Source: Marinobacter flavimaris (GTDB lineage Bacteria > Pseudomonadota > Gammaproteobacteria > Pseudomonadales > Oleiphilaceae). From it: a stretch of 64,000 nt of DNA. The translations under genes were made by a program, and so were the position numbers. The notes beneath the pieces were generated by a model that searched no databases, was not told the origin of the DNA, and saw only the letters and a program-made list of their open reading frames with translations. The DNA is taken from contig NZ_PSSW01000009.1 in the NCBI RefSeq assembly GCF_002933295.1, forward strand, positions 124,001 to 188,000, given 5' to 3'. Within the stretch, counting starts at the first letter, position 1. The number at the start of each line of letters is the position of its first letter. Positions 7,847 to 17,015 of the stretch are shown piece after piece.

Positions 7847-9634
7847 TTATGCGATTGTCAGCATTTCGTCATCAGGGGAGACGGCATCACCGACCTTGAT
7901 GAAGACTTCGCCGATTGTGCCGGCTTTTGGCGCGCGAACCTCGGTTTCCATTTTCATGGCCTCGAGGATAATCATCACATCGCCCTCTTCCACGGTGTCA
8001 CCCGGAGAAACCAGAACCTTGAAGATGTTGCCGCCCAGCGGTGCAACCACAGGCTCGCCTTCACCCGCTGCAGGTGCCGGAGCCGAGGAAGCAGCCGGTG
8101 CGGAAGCGGCACCGCCCTCGCCCTGGATCTGGCTGATCTCGCCACCTTCGGAAACGGCAACCACAAACTTCTTGCCATTCACTTCAACGGTGTAGGTCTC
8201 AGGGCCTTCAGATTTCGCGGCCGGAGCAGCGCTTTCAGCGGTCGGAACCGGCTCGAACGCATCCGGGTTGTCACGGTTTTCCAGGAACTTCAGGCCGATC
8301 TGCGGGAACAGCGCGTAGGTGAGAACGTCGTCTTCAACGTTGTCAGACAGTTTGATACCCTTCTCGTCGGCCAGCTTCTTGAGTTCGTCAGTCAGCTTGT
8401 CCATTTCCGGCTCAAGCAGATCCGCCGGACGACAGGTCACAGGCTCTTTGCCATCCAGAACACGCTCCTGCAGTTCCTTGTTCATCGGCGCCGGTGCAGC
8501 ACCGTACTCGCCTTTCAGGATCGCAGAGGTTTCTTTGGAGATGGACTTGTAGCGCTCGCCGGTCAGAACGTTCAGTACCGCCTGGGTACCGACGATCTGG
8601 GACGTCGGGGTTACCAGCGGGATGAAGCCCAGGTCTTCGCGAACCTTGGGAATCTCGTCCAGAACCTGATCAAACTTGTCGCTGGCGTTCTGCTCACGCA
8701 GCTGGTTTTCCATGTTGGTGAGCATGCCACCTGGTACCTGGGCAATCAGGATGCGGGAATCGGTCCCACGCAGGCTGCCTTCGAATTTCGCGTACTTCTT
8801 GCGCACCTGGCGGAAGTAGCTGGCGATTTCTTCCAGCAGGTTGAGGTCCAGGCCGGTGTCACGGTCAGTGCCCTCCAGAATCGCAACGACGGCTTCTGTG
8901 GGCGAGTGACCGTAGGTCATGCTCATGGAGGAAATGGCCGTATCCACGTTATCGATACCGGCCTCCGCAGCCTTGATGGCGGTAGCGGTCGACATGCCGG
9001 TGGTGGCGTGACACTGCATGTGGATCGGAATATCCAGCTCTTTCTTCAGACGGCTGACCAGATCATAGGCCACGTACGGCTTGAGGATACCGGCCATGTC
9101 CTTGATCGCAATGGAGTCCGCACCCATGTCGGCAACTTCTTTCGCCAGCTCTACCCACATCTCGATGGTGTGCACCGGGCTGGTGGTGTAGGCAATGGTG
9201 CCCTGGGCATGCTTGCCGGTCTTGCGAACGGCCTTAATGGCACGATCCAGGTTACGGGGATCGTTCATCGCATCGAAAATACGGAATACGTCAACGCCAT
9301 TTTCAGCGGCACGTTCACAGAAACGGTCCACCACATCATCCGCATAATGACGATAGCCCAGCAGGTTCTGACCGCGCAGCAGCATCTGCTGCTGGGTGTT
9401 GGGCATGGCTTTTTTCAGCTCGCGGATGCGCTCCCAGGGATCTTCGCCCAGGTAGCGAATGCAGGAATCAAAGGTAGCGCCGCCCCAGGATTCCAGGGAC
9501 CAGAAACCGACCTTGTCGAGTTTCTCGGCAATTGGCAGCATGTCATCCAGCCGCATACGGGTGGCAAGCAGGGACTGGTGGGCGTCACGCAGGATAACGT
9601 CCGTAATCCCCAGCGGTTTCTTTGTGTCAGTCAT
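7847..9634 (-). CDS. oadA: Oxaloacetate decarboxylase alpha subunit (biotin carrier)
   Basis: A 595-residue protein that transfers the carboxyl group of oxaloacetate to biotin. The N-terminal carboxyltransferase TIM barrel starts with [19 protein letters not shown] (metal-ligand Asp17) and has HMQCHATTG near residue 205 (two metal-binding His). A helical association domain is followed by an Ala/Pro-rich linker (about 500-525) and a biotinyl domain with the acceptor lysine in EAMKMET near residue 561. It forms a pump with OadB and OadG. The same architecture occurs in pyruvate carboxylase B subunits, but the flanking oadG and oadB settle the call. Confidence 0.95.
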   Translation of the reverse strand: MTDTKKPLGITDVILRDAHQSLLATRMRLDDMLPIAEKLDKVGFWSLESWGGATFDSCIRYLGEDPWERIRELKKAMPNTQQQMLLRGQNLLGYRHYADDVVDRFCERAAENGVDVFRIFDAMNDPRNLDRAIKAVRKTGKHAQGTIAYTTSPVHTIEMWVELAKEVADMGADSIAIKDMAGILKPYVAYDLVSRLKKELDIPIHMQCHATTGMSTATAIKAAEAGIDNVDTAISSMSMTYGHSPTEAVVAILEGTDRDTGLDLNLLEEIASYFRQVRKKYAKFEGSLRGTDSRILIAQVPGGMLTNMENQLREQNASDKFDQVLDEIPKVREDLGFIPLVTPTSQIVGTQAVLNVLTGERYKSISKETSAILKGEYGAAPAPMNKELQERVLDGKEPVTCRPADLLEPEMDKLTDELKKLADEKGIKLSDNVEDDVLTYALFPQIGLKFLENRDNPDAFEPVPTAESAAPAAKSEGPETYTVEVNGKKFVVAVSEGGEISQIQGEGGAASAPAASSAPAPAAGEGEPVVAPLGGNIFKVLVSPGDTVEEGDVMIILEAMKMETEVRAPKAGTIGEVFIKVGDAVSPDDEMLTIA

Positions 9635-9675
9635 CGTGTCAGCCTTCTGTTTAAAGGTTCTAGTCTTTTACCGGT

Positions 9676-9927
9676 TCACTTCTTGTGGCGGGACCGGAAT
9701 TGTGCAATCGCCTTCTTGATGGCCTCGGCGGTGTCAGGGTCAACCGACGCGGGCGCCTTCGGCTTGGCACGTGGCGTTTTGGCCGGGGTTGCCGGCTCTG
9801 GCGGCGCAAACCGTCCTATGAGCTTGGACATGAGGAGTGTCGCGAACACCAGAATAATGAGGAACACGAATACAAACCCCATTCCGGCAATCATCAGATC
9901 GACGGCTTGTGACATCAGGTCATTCAT
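9676..9927 (-). CDS. oadG: Oxaloacetate decarboxylase gamma subunit
   Basis: An 83-residue protein with one N-terminal membrane helix (about residues 10-34), a Pro/Ala/Lys linker and a basic C-terminal helix ending in HKK. OadG anchors and assembles the alpha and beta subunits. It is the first gene of the operon, 41 bases before oadA. Length and hydrophobicity pattern match the family, although the sequence is poorly conserved. Confidence 0.88.
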   Translation of the reverse strand: MNDLMSQAVDLMIAGMGFVFVFLIILVFATLLMSKLIGRFAPPEPATPAKTPRAKPKAPASVDPDTAEAIKKAIAQFRSRHKK

Positions 9928-9984
9928 ATCGAACAGCTACCTGTATTGATTTATATTTCTCCCGATCTGTGCCCGGACTGACCA

Positions 9985-10002
9985 GTTAGACTAAGGTCTA
10001 AC
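9985..10002. promoter_or_regulatory. Palindromic operator-like site upstream of oadGAB
   Basis: GTTAGAC-TAAG-GTCTAAC is a perfect 7-bp inverted repeat, about 58 bases upstream of the oadG start. A TATAAA-like -10 (near 9948) lies between it and oadG, with no good -35. The placement therefore suits an activator. The regulator is not identifiable from this window. Confidence 0.5.
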
Positions 10003-10150
10003 ACGCTTCCGCGACAATTCGGGGGGCAAAATCCTGCGTAATTTACCGTTTTCAGGGTGCCCGGGCAACCTGAATGCAAAAATCTATACGGGGTTTCCGA
10101 GCGTCGCGGCCCGAAAAGACACGCATTTATACAGACGAAGCAATTCTCAT

Positions 10151-11524
10151 TCAGGCATATCGAACGCGTATTTTCCGCCCCTTGACCTTGCCACTTTCGA
10201 GCCTGGCCAATGCCTTAGCTGCAAGCGACTTCTCTACCGCGACAAAACACTGATGATCAAACAGATCAATCTTGCCGACAGCTTTGCCAGGCAGGCCTGC
10301 TTCGCCCGTCAGGGCACCCAGGACATCGCCGGGACGAACCTTGTCTTTGCGACCACCGGCAATGCACAGGGTCTTCATGGCGGGCACGACCGGTTTCAGC
10401 GGCGTCGCCAGGAGTTTCTCTGTGTCTCCCCATGTCACGCTGCGGCCTCTTTCGGACTCGATGCGGGTAATCTTGTGCCCCTGGGCCGGCGTGCAGAAGG
10501 TAACAGCATGACCCCGCTCCCCTGCCCGGCCGGTGCGCCCGATCCGATGGGTATGCACTTCGGGATCCCGCGCGGGCTCGGCGTTGATAACCAGGGGCAG
10601 AGACTTTATGTCGAGGCCACGGGCAGCCACGTCGGTGGCAACCAGGATGGAGCAGCTCTGATTGCCAAACCGCACGAGCACGCTGTCTCGATCCCGTTGC
10701 TCCAGATCGCCATGCAAAGGCAGCGCAGAGAAACCCCGCTCACCAAGTTCCGCCGCCATGTCGTCGCACTGCTGTTTGGTGGTGCAGAAAACGATGCAGG
10801 ACTCGGGCTGACGCTCGGAAAGCAGCGCTACGATGGCATCCGATTTGGAATGTGGCGACACTTCGTAGAACAGCTCTTCAATGTCCGGGTTGTCACCGGC
10901 TTCCTCGGCCCGAACGTCTACCGGGCTTTTCTGGTACTGCTTGCTCAATTCACGGATGGGCGCCGGCCAGGTCGCCGAAAACATCATGGTCTGGCGTGAT
11001 GGCGGAGTCTGGGACAGGATGTCTTCCATCGCTTCCTGAAAACCCATATCCAGCATTCGGTCCGCCTCATCAAGCACCACGGTTTTAAGCCGCGCCAGCG
11101 AGAGGGTCTGCTTGCGCAGGTGGTCCTGAATCCTGCCCGGGGTACCCACAACAATATGAGCGCCATGGCTCAGGGACCCGATCTGGGGGCCGATGGCAAC
11201 ACCACCACACAGAGTCAGCACCTTGATATTGTCCCGGGCCCGCGCCAGCTCACGGATAGCTTTGGCGACCTGGTCTGCCAGCTCACGGGTCGGGCACAGC
11301 ACGAGCGCCTGAACCGCGAACAGTCGGGGATTGAGCCGCTCAACCAGGCTGATGCCAAACGCCGCCGTTTTTCCGCTACCGGTTTTGGCCATGGCAATGA
11401 TGTCTTTTCCCGCCAGCCCCGGCGCAATGGCCTTCGCCTGAATCTCCGTGGGTTGGGCAAACCCCAGCTGGTTAAGGTTCGAGCACATGGCGGTAGACAG
11501 GCCAAAGTCGTTAAAAGAAGACAT
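10151..11524 (-). CDS. dbpA: ATP-dependent RNA helicase DbpA
   Basis: A 457-residue DEAD-box helicase that acts in 50S ribosome assembly by binding 23S rRNA hairpin 92. All helicase motifs are visible: AKTGSGKT (motif I), PTRELA, GTPGR, DEAD, SAT, DVAARG and HRIGRTGR. The C-terminal 75 residues, beginning KTLCIAGGRKDKVRPGDVLGAL, are the RRM-like DbpA RNA-binding domain that separates it from RhlE and SrmB. The ATG at 11524 gives the canonical SSFNDFGLS start; the longer in-frame upstream stretch has no family similarity. Confidence 0.95.
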   Translation of the reverse strand: MSSFNDFGLSTAMCSNLNQLGFAQPTEIQAKAIAPGLAGKDIIAMAKTGSGKTAAFGISLVERLNPRLFAVQALVLCPTRELADQVAKAIRELARARDNIKVLTLCGGVAIGPQIGSLSHGAHIVVGTPGRIQDHLRKQTLSLARLKTVVLDEADRMLDMGFQEAMEDILSQTPPSRQTMMFSATWPAPIRELSKQYQKSPVDVRAEEAGDNPDIEELFYEVSPHSKSDAIVALLSERQPESCIVFCTTKQQCDDMAAELGERGFSALPLHGDLEQRDRDSVLVRFGNQSCSILVATDVAARGLDIKSLPLVINAEPARDPEVHTHRIGRTGRAGERGHAVTFCTPAQGHKITRIESERGRSVTWGDTEKLLATPLKPVVPAMKTLCIAGGRKDKVRPGDVLGALTGEAGLPGKAVGKIDLFDHQCFVAVEKSLAAKALARLESGKVKGRKIRVRYA

Positions 11525-11630
11525 AGAAGAAAATCCCGGATTCAGCGGAAGCTGGTTATGAAGGCAATAATGAGGGCGTATACTAGGCCGAAATGATACC
11601 AGAATATGCAACGAAAGAACGGAGTTACTG

Positions 11631-12167
11631 ATGGCATCCCTGCAGGATCAATTGCTGAAGGCCGGCCTTGCCGACGAGAAAAAAGCCAAGGCCATTCGCA
11701 GCGAAAAACGGAAGAAAAGAAAGCAGCAACCCAAGGGTGCTGTGGAAGTTAACGAGGCCGAGACCCGTGCACGTCAGGCCCGTGAGGAAAAAGCAGAGCG
11801 GGATCGCCAACTCAACCTGGAGCGTCAGCGCGCTGCCGAAAAGAAAGCCATCCAGGCCCAGATCCGGCAACTGGTAGAAACCAACCGGCTGGACCGGAGC
11901 CGCGGCGAAACCTCCTATCAGTTTGTTCATGACAAGAAGATCAAGAAGCTCTTCGTAGACGACACTATGGTCGATCAGCTATCCCGCGGCCGCCTGGCAA
12001 TTGTTTTCGTGAACGATAACTACGAGATTGTGGCGGAAGGTGTTGCCCGAAAAATCATGGAGCGGGATGAGAGCGCCGTGGTGGTACTTCATGATCGCAA
12101 ACAGGACGATGCAGGTGAGGATGATCCTTACGCAGGCTACGAAATCCCTGATGATCTGATGTGGTAA
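11631..12167 (+). CDS. YaiL / DUF2058 family protein
   Basis: A 178-residue, strongly charged protein. It starts with the family hallmark MASLQDQLLKAGLADEKKAK, followed by a long Lys/Arg/Glu coiled-coil segment (about 20-85) and a compact C-terminal domain (SYQFVHDKKIKKLFVDD...) ending in an acidic tail. Homologues are annotated as nucleoprotein or polyadenylation-associated YaiL; the biochemical role is not established. It is divergent from dbpA, with a short shared promoter region at 11525-11630. Confidence 0.88.
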   Translation: MASLQDQLLKAGLADEKKAKAIRSEKRKKRKQQPKGAVEVNEAETRARQAREEKAERDRQLNLERQRAAEKKAIQAQIRQLVETNRLDRSRGETSYQFVHDKKIKKLFVDDTMVDQLSRGRLAIVFVNDNYEIVAEGVARKIMERDESAVVVLHDRKQDDAGEDDPYAGYEIPDDLMW

Positions 12168-12300
12168 CGCACTAATCAACCGCAGATCCACCCTTTTGGT
12201 CCTACATGCACCCGGGAAATACATAGGTACTACTCATAACCCCAAAACTTCTGACTTGACCTATACTTTAGTTATATCCATAGAACGAAGGGGATTAACT

Positions 12301-12717
12301 ATGAGACTGAAAAAATCATTGAGCTTGATTGCTGGCGCCACGTTACTGGCGTCTTTGGCCAGTATGCCGGTTGCCGCCCAATCGGACGACCAGGTTTTCG
12401 GACGGGAACTGATGACCCAGCAAGAGCTGCAACAGCACCGGGAAACCATGCGCAACCTGAACACCGACGCCGAGCGTGCGAAGTACCGCCAGCTCCACCA
12501 TGAACGGATGATGGAACGAGCCAGAGAGCGTGGCGTTGAGCTCAGGAACGGCATGGGACAGGGTTCCGGAAAAGGCATGGGTAAAGGCCAAGGCATGGGC
12601 CAGGGTATGGGGCAGAAAAACGGCCAGGGTATGGGCCAGCAAAATGGACAGGGCGCCGGGGGTGGCGGTAACGGCAAGAACCAGCAGTATAAGATGAAAG
12701 GCTCAAACAGCCAGTAG
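12301..12717 (+). CDS. Small secreted Gly/Met/Gln-rich protein of unknown function
   Basis: A 138-residue protein. A clear Sec signal peptide (basic RLKK, hydrophobic core, cleavage after VAA-Q near residue 25) precedes a charged helical region (FGRELMTQQELQQHRETMRN...ERGVEL). From residue 80 on it is low complexity, with repeated GMGQ/GKG/NGQG units. AAGGGG upstream of the ATG is a usable ribosome site. The helical part resembles small periplasmic proteins often annotated only as hypothetical; a metal-binding or chaperone role is a guess from the Met content. A strong terminator follows. Confidence 0.75.
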   Translation: MRLKKSLSLIAGATLLASLASMPVAAQSDDQVFGRELMTQQELQQHRETMRNLNTDAERAKYRQLHHERMMERARERGVELRNGMGQGSGKGMGKGQGMGQGMGQKNGQGMGQQNGQGAGGGGNGKNQQYKMKGSNSQ

Positions 12718-12742
12718 TCGGACATTGCTGTTCAGGGCCACA

Positions 12743-12775
12743 AAAAAATCGGGGCTGATTGTCAGCCCCGATTTT
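12743..12775. terminator. Bidirectional intrinsic terminator
   Basis: AAAAATCGGGGCTGA, TTG loop, TCAGCCCCGATTTTT: a 15-bp perfect stem with A and T runs on both sides. It sits between the convergent small secreted protein and the anchored surface protein. Confidence 0.95.
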
Positions 12776-12802
12776 TATTTGCGCCTTTTACCTCGAGATT
12801 AT

Positions 12803-14473
12803 TCAGGCATTGCGTAGACGCTTACGCGCCCACAAGCCGCCCATCGCCATCAGCACCAGGCCCGGCAGAACCGGATCGAACGGAGCACCTGGTTTGCCTG
12901 CGGTGCAACCAAAGATGGTACCGCCGCCACTACTGGACGCTGCAGTGGGCTCTTCAGGCTCGGGTTCAACCGGAGTATCTGGAATCATCGGATCATCAAC
13001 TGCACCATTCAGACCGGTAACCCTGAACGTGAAGCTACAAGTCGTACTCACACCATCACCGGTACAGGTTGGCCAATTGGCAGCCGCGCCCACTGAAATT
13101 GTGGGGTTGATATTGACGTTGGCGAGATCTTCAATCGGGCCTTGAACATAACCGGCAACGCGTTCATATGCCGCTTCATCAGCCAGAATCGTCGCGTTTA
13201 CAGCCTCAACAGTTTCGAACGAACCGTCTGCCAACTCATACAACCCATCCTCACCCTCATCAGACCTCCATGTAGCGTAGAGGGAGCCGTCTGAAGTATT
13301 GAGCACTTTCGGAGGTTGATTAGCCCACTCGGCGAAGGCATCAATGGCTACAGCCTCGCCATCGATCAGGACTTTGAAACCCTCGCCCGTATTGTTGTAA
13401 TCGGCAACATACAGGCCAGCAGCAGAAGACTGATTCAATGAAATTGCATCAGGTACAGTATCTTGGGCATCCCCCTCACCCAAGGTATCCACAATTGGCC
13501 CTACATCGTCGGCTACGCTCGGGTCGAAGTTAATGCTGTTGGGATCCCATCGATCAGCGAGAGTATCTACCGTATTGTCGCCATTGGCATCTACCTCAAC
13601 TGTCGTACTAAAGACTTTTTCATAAGTCTGCCAATCCGGCGCGGAAGCCGTTCCGGCGTTATAAGCCAGAAGGATCGAGTCGTTGGCCGGATTACCATCG
13701 TGATCAATAAACCATCCCGTGGGCGTTTCGCTCAGCGTCCGCCAATCACCAAACAAAGAACTGTACTGCGTGGCAATGGTGCCATTGGTTTCAAGCACAT
13801 CTCCATCATCAGCCGTAGCAAGCGATTCAGTAAATGGAGCAACCTCGGTGCTGAAGAAAGGCAATCCCTCAACTTTACTACCGCCGAAAAGGCCGCCGGG
13901 GTACTTACCAACAGGCCCGATACTCAGTTTAGCGCCATCTGCAAAGCCGAAACCCAGACCATCACCAACAGATGAACGCATAAACTCGCTTCCAACCCCA
14001 AAACCGAGCTCGAAACGGATCGCATTCAAATCACCGCCAACCGAATTGGAGGCGTCGGTAAGATTGGAAAACTTGCCAATCACCCGATAGAGACTTACCG
14101 AATCATCGGCTGACACATCGACAACAATGTCGATGGGACCATTGGTTTCGGTTGTTTTAAGCTTGAAACGCTTTCCGGAATCAGGCGGGGCTGTACAGTT
14201 GTCGCCGGGGGCACGATCGGGCTGAGCCATCAGGCAACCGGCAAAATCGTATGTCTGCTGGGCGGTGAACGGCTCGTTATAGACCTTGATCCCCAACCCT
14301 ACATTGCCAAAATCGTTAACCGGATCGAGCCACCCAAAGCTGGCAGTTCCCTCTGTATCGGTATACACCAAGGTTTTACCTTCAACCGGTGGAACCGCAA
14401 GGTTTTCTTCGTTCACTCCCTCCATCGTTGCCGCAACAGCCACACACGGCAGGCCAATCATGGAACAAAACAC
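12803..14473 (-). CDS. Secreted choice-of-anchor F-like protein with a C-terminal sorting signal; start probably frameshifted
   Basis: A protein of at least 556 residues. The body is beta-rich, Asp/Asn/Gly-rich, and resembles choice-of-anchor F family proteins (for example LGIKVYNEPFTAQQTYDFAGCLM). A Pro/Glu spacer (TPVEPEPEEPTA) precedes a tripartite tail: Ser/Gly-rich stretch with Cys, FDPVLP, a hydrophobic helix and ARKRLR. That tail looks like a JDVT-CTERM-type protein-sorting signal. The open frame begins at a GTG that leaves only a stub of signal peptide. A well-placed ATG with a good ribosome site lies at 14520, but an A7 run puts it one base out of frame. One extra A would restore a full signal peptide. 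No protease partner is in the window. Confidence 0.72.
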   Translation of the reverse strand: MFCSMIGLPCVAVAATMEGVNEENLAVPPVEGKTLVYTDTEGTASFGWLDPVNDFGNVGLGIKVYNEPFTAQQTYDFAGCLMAQPDRAPGDNCTAPPDSGKRFKLKTTETNGPIDIVVDVSADDSVSLYRVIGKFSNLTDASNSVGGDLNAIRFELGFGVGSEFMRSSVGDGLGFGFADGAKLSIGPVGKYPGGLFGGSKVEGLPFFSTEVAPFTESLATADDGDVLETNGTIATQYSSLFGDWRTLSETPTGWFIDHDGNPANDSILLAYNAGTASAPDWQTYEKVFSTTVEVDANGDNTVDTLADRWDPNSINFDPSVADDVGPIVDTLGEGDAQDTVPDAISLNQSSAAGLYVADYNNTGEGFKVLIDGEAVAIDAFAEWANQPPKVLNTSDGSLYATWRSDEGEDGLYELADGSFETVEAVNATILADEAAYERVAGYVQGPIEDLANVNINPTISVGAAANWPTCTGDGVSTTCSFTFRVTGLNGAVDDPMIPDTPVEPEPEEPTAASSSGGGTIFGCTAGKPGAPFDPVLPGLVLMAMGGLWARKRLRNA

Positions 14474-14646
14474 GGCGCTAGCAAGTCGATGTCTCGCAAA
14501 ATCATTTTTTTAGTAGTCATAATGCTTTCCCTAATGCAGTTCAGAAAATCCAAAACATAGAGCAGTTCAAGATTACCGTTCATTCACAATCGTAAAGCAC
14601 AAAAACCGATAAGCAAATGCTTTTTAGTTACAACTAGTAGAACAAT

Positions 14647-14913
14647 CTAGCACGAACAGTTCTCATGCTTTTGCCAGAAGCGCAAAGCTGCAACATCGCG
14701 ATCGGCCGTATACCCAGCCATGAGGCGCCCACGAACAGGAATCTCAAGACAATTACCTGTGAAAGAAAACTCCATTACACCGCTCGCAGTTGCAGCCAGT
14801 CGTTCCTGTCTAGCCACCGAATCGATAGGTGTGACTTTTTGTCGCACCCTCAAAGCCGAGCAGACCTGAATACCAATCAGGCAGTGTTCACCTTCGAGTC
14901 CTTGTAGGCTCAC
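14647..14913 (-). CDS. Uncharacterised 88-residue reading frame (doubtful)
   Basis: The only sizeable frame in the 14521-15142 interval that looks even partly protein-like. It opens with GTG (an in-frame TAA lies just upstream) and ends in a Cys-containing tail. It contains the stretch VMEFSFTGNCLEIPVRGRLM and has a plausible amino-acid composition. I recognise no family. The rest of the interval is A/T-richer than its surroundings, with no repeat or RNA structure I can name. It may be a gene relic. Confidence 0.3.
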   Translation of the reverse strand: MSLQGLEGEHCLIGIQVCSALRVRQKVTPIDSVARQERLAATASGVMEFSFTGNCLEIPVRGRLMAGYTADRDVAALRFWQKHENCSC

Positions 14914-15063
14914 TGCTTAATGATTTTATATTTCGGAGAATTGCTGCATTTCCGTATCAAATAAACTCGTCCAGAAACTATCTGTTACGGTATGCCTCTG
15001 GATTCTTTTTATAAAAGCGGCCTTAATAGCTGCAAATAAAAGATTCCAAATTTCCTCGGTGTA

Positions 15064-15090
15064 TCAATTTCGTTTGCTGCCTCGCGCTAA
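15064..15090 (+). promoter_or_regulatory. Possible sigma-28 (FliA) promoter of the chemoreceptor gene
   Basis: TCAATTTC, an exact 11-base spacer, then CGCGCTAA: a partial match to the flagellar-class TCAAGTTT/TAAAGTTT-N11-GCCGATAA. It is about 50 bases before the chemoreceptor ATG, a distance similar to the better site at the other chemoreceptor. Confidence 0.35.
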
Positions 15091-15142
15091 AAATGAGGCA
15101 AAACCACGCTTTGATGCTGCCCTCAAGCAAGTAAGGAAAACC

Positions 15143-16999
15143 ATGACAGTCTCGAGCTTCCTCACCAACATGACCATCCGGACCAGATTGGCTGGCGGCT
15201 TTGCGGTTCTCCTGCTGCTGACCATCGTAGTGGGATTGGTAGGTGATCGGGCCCTGGAGAGCTATGGCCAACGTTCGAACATTGTTGCCATGCTCGGGCA
15301 GGTAAACACCAACCTGACCGAAGCCCGGGTTGAGGAGAAGAACTTTCTGCTGACCGGTGAGGCGCAGGCTGTTGCCCGGACTCAGGCCCAGGGCGACCGG
15401 GTTCTGGAGCTGACCAATGAGATCAAGCCGCTGCTCGCAGTCGCCAAGGATATTGAAACCTTGGGCCAGATCCAGGCAGACGTAAAACAATACCAGCGGC
15501 TCATGGGCGAGGTTGAAACCAACATTGGTGAACGGGAGGCAGCGCTCGAGCGCCTTGAAACCAGTGCCCGCATCTTCGGATCTTCTTTGAAGGCCCACAG
15601 CTCTCTGTTCTTCGCTTCAGCCATTTTCGAGGATATGCGTCGCTCTGAACGCAAGTTCCTGATCGAACATGATGACGCCAGCGTCAAGGCTTATCTCGAT
15701 GATGCGAAAAGAGTCCAGGGCCCGCTGAAATCAGCGGCGATCACGACCGAGGAAAAAGACCAGATCAATGCTGCGCTGAAGACCTATGTCAATGAATTTC
15801 AAACGGTCGTGGATCTCACCAACTCCGGAAAACAGCTGTCGGATGATATGGTCAGCACAGCTCGCAGTGCCATCGAATCGGCAAATAACCTTCGGGCACT
15901 TCAGACTGAGAAAATGGAGGCTGATCGTGAGCAGGCTTCCTGGTTGATCTTCGGCGCGACCGGTATCGCCCTTATTCTTGGCATCCTGATGGCCCTACTC
16001 ATTACCCGCGCCATCGTCTCCCCTGTTAACCAGGCAGTGAGCATCGCCTCCGAGGTGGCTTCTGGCAACCTGACCGTGGATATCAAGGCCAGCGGTACCA
16101 ACGAGATCGGACGACTGATGGCTGCCCTGGCTACCATGGTGACCAGCCTCCGGGAATTGGTAAGAAGTATTGAGTCGGGGGCCTCCAATATTGCAGCCTC
16201 GGCAGAAGAACTCTCAACTGTTACCAGCCAGACCAGCGATGGCATCAATCGTCAGAAGCAGGAAACCGATCAGGTTGCTACCGCCATGAACGAAATGACC
16301 GCAACCGTTGGTGAGATCGCCCGCAGCGCCGAACAGGCCTTTTCCGTGGCCGCCGATGCGGCCAGCCAGGCCAGCGACGGTGAGCGGGAAGTCCGCGCGA
16401 CCGTAGATCAGGTCAACAATCTGGCACGGGAAGTCAGCCAGAGCATGGAGACCATCCAGGGACTCCAGAAAGAAACCGCGAACATCGGCACCGTTCTGGA
16501 TGTGATCAAATCCGTCGCCGAGCAGACCAACCTGCTGGCGCTGAACGCCGCTATCGAGGCAGCGCGGGCTGGTGAGCAGGGTCGCGGCTTTGCCGTGGTG
16601 GCCGACGAGGTGCGCTCTCTCGCACAGCGGACACAATCATCGGCCCAGGAAATCGAGACTCTGGTAACGTCACTTCAGAACAGCGCCGGTGACTCGGTGT
16701 CCGCGATGGAGTCCAGCACCACCATGGCCTCGAACACCCTTGAACGTGCCACGGCAACCGGAACGACCATTGAGCGCATTGCCCGTGCTGTAGAGGAGAT
16801 CAAACAGTACAACAGTCAGATTGCCACAGCTTCCGAACAACAGACTTCGGTGGCCGAGGAAATCAACCAGAACATTACCAGCATTCGGGATGTTACGGAT
16901 CAGTCCGCCGCCTCATCGAACCAGACCGCCAGCTCGAGCAGCGAACTGGCAAGGCTGGGCAGCGACCTGCAGAACCTTGTTTCACGTTTCAGGCTGTAA
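15143..16999 (+). CDS. Methyl-accepting chemotaxis protein, probable HBM sensor type
   Basis: A 618-residue chemoreceptor. A cytoplasmic start and first membrane helix (about 19-38) lead into a roughly 240-residue all-helical periplasmic domain, whose size and pattern fit a helical bimodular (HBM) ligand domain. A second helix (about 282-303) ending in ITRAIVSPV is followed by HAMP (to about 355) and the signalling hairpin with its tip [38 protein letters not shown] receptors in pseudomonads sense organic acids or polyamines; the ligand here is unknown. The ATG at 15143 has AAGGAAA upstream. No CheW-binding pentapeptide tether is visible at the C-terminus. Confidence 0.93.
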   Translation: MTVSSFLTNMTIRTRLAGGFAVLLLLTIVVGLVGDRALESYGQRSNIVAMLGQVNTNLTEARVEEKNFLLTGEAQAVARTQAQGDRVLELTNEIKPLLAVAKDIETLGQIQADVKQYQRLMGEVETNIGEREAALERLETSARIFGSSLKAHSSLFFASAIFEDMRRSERKFLIEHDDASVKAYLDDAKRVQGPLKSAAITTEEKDQINAALKTYVNEFQTVVDLTNSGKQLSDDMVSTARSAIESANNLRALQTEKMEADREQASWLIFGATGIALILGILMALLITRAIVSPVNQAVSIASEVASGNLTVDIKASGTNEIGRLMAALATMVTSLRELVRSIESGASNIAASAEELSTVTSQTSDGINRQKQETDQVATAMNEMTATVGEIARSAEQAFSVAADAASQASDGEREVRATVDQVNNLAREVSQSMETIQGLQKETANIGTVLDVIKSVAEQTNLLALNAAIEAARAGEQGRGFAVVADEVRSLAQRTQSSAQEIETLVTSLQNSAGDSVSAMESSTTMASNTLERATATGTTIERIARAVEEIKQYNSQIATASEQQTSVAEEINQNITSIRDVTDQSAASSNQTASSSSELARLGSDLQNLVSRFRL

Positions 17000-17015
17000 T
17001 TGAACAGCCTGCTGC

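Noticed and set aside
7757..9949. Open frame of 730 codons antisense to oadA and oadG
   Set aside because: Shadow of the oad genes; composition typical of a reverse-complement frame.
14914..15142. Cyclic-di-GMP riboswitch before the chemoreceptor
   Set aside because: The leader has a small GCCTC/GAGGC stem but lacks the conserved GEMM core and tetraloop-receptor arrangement.
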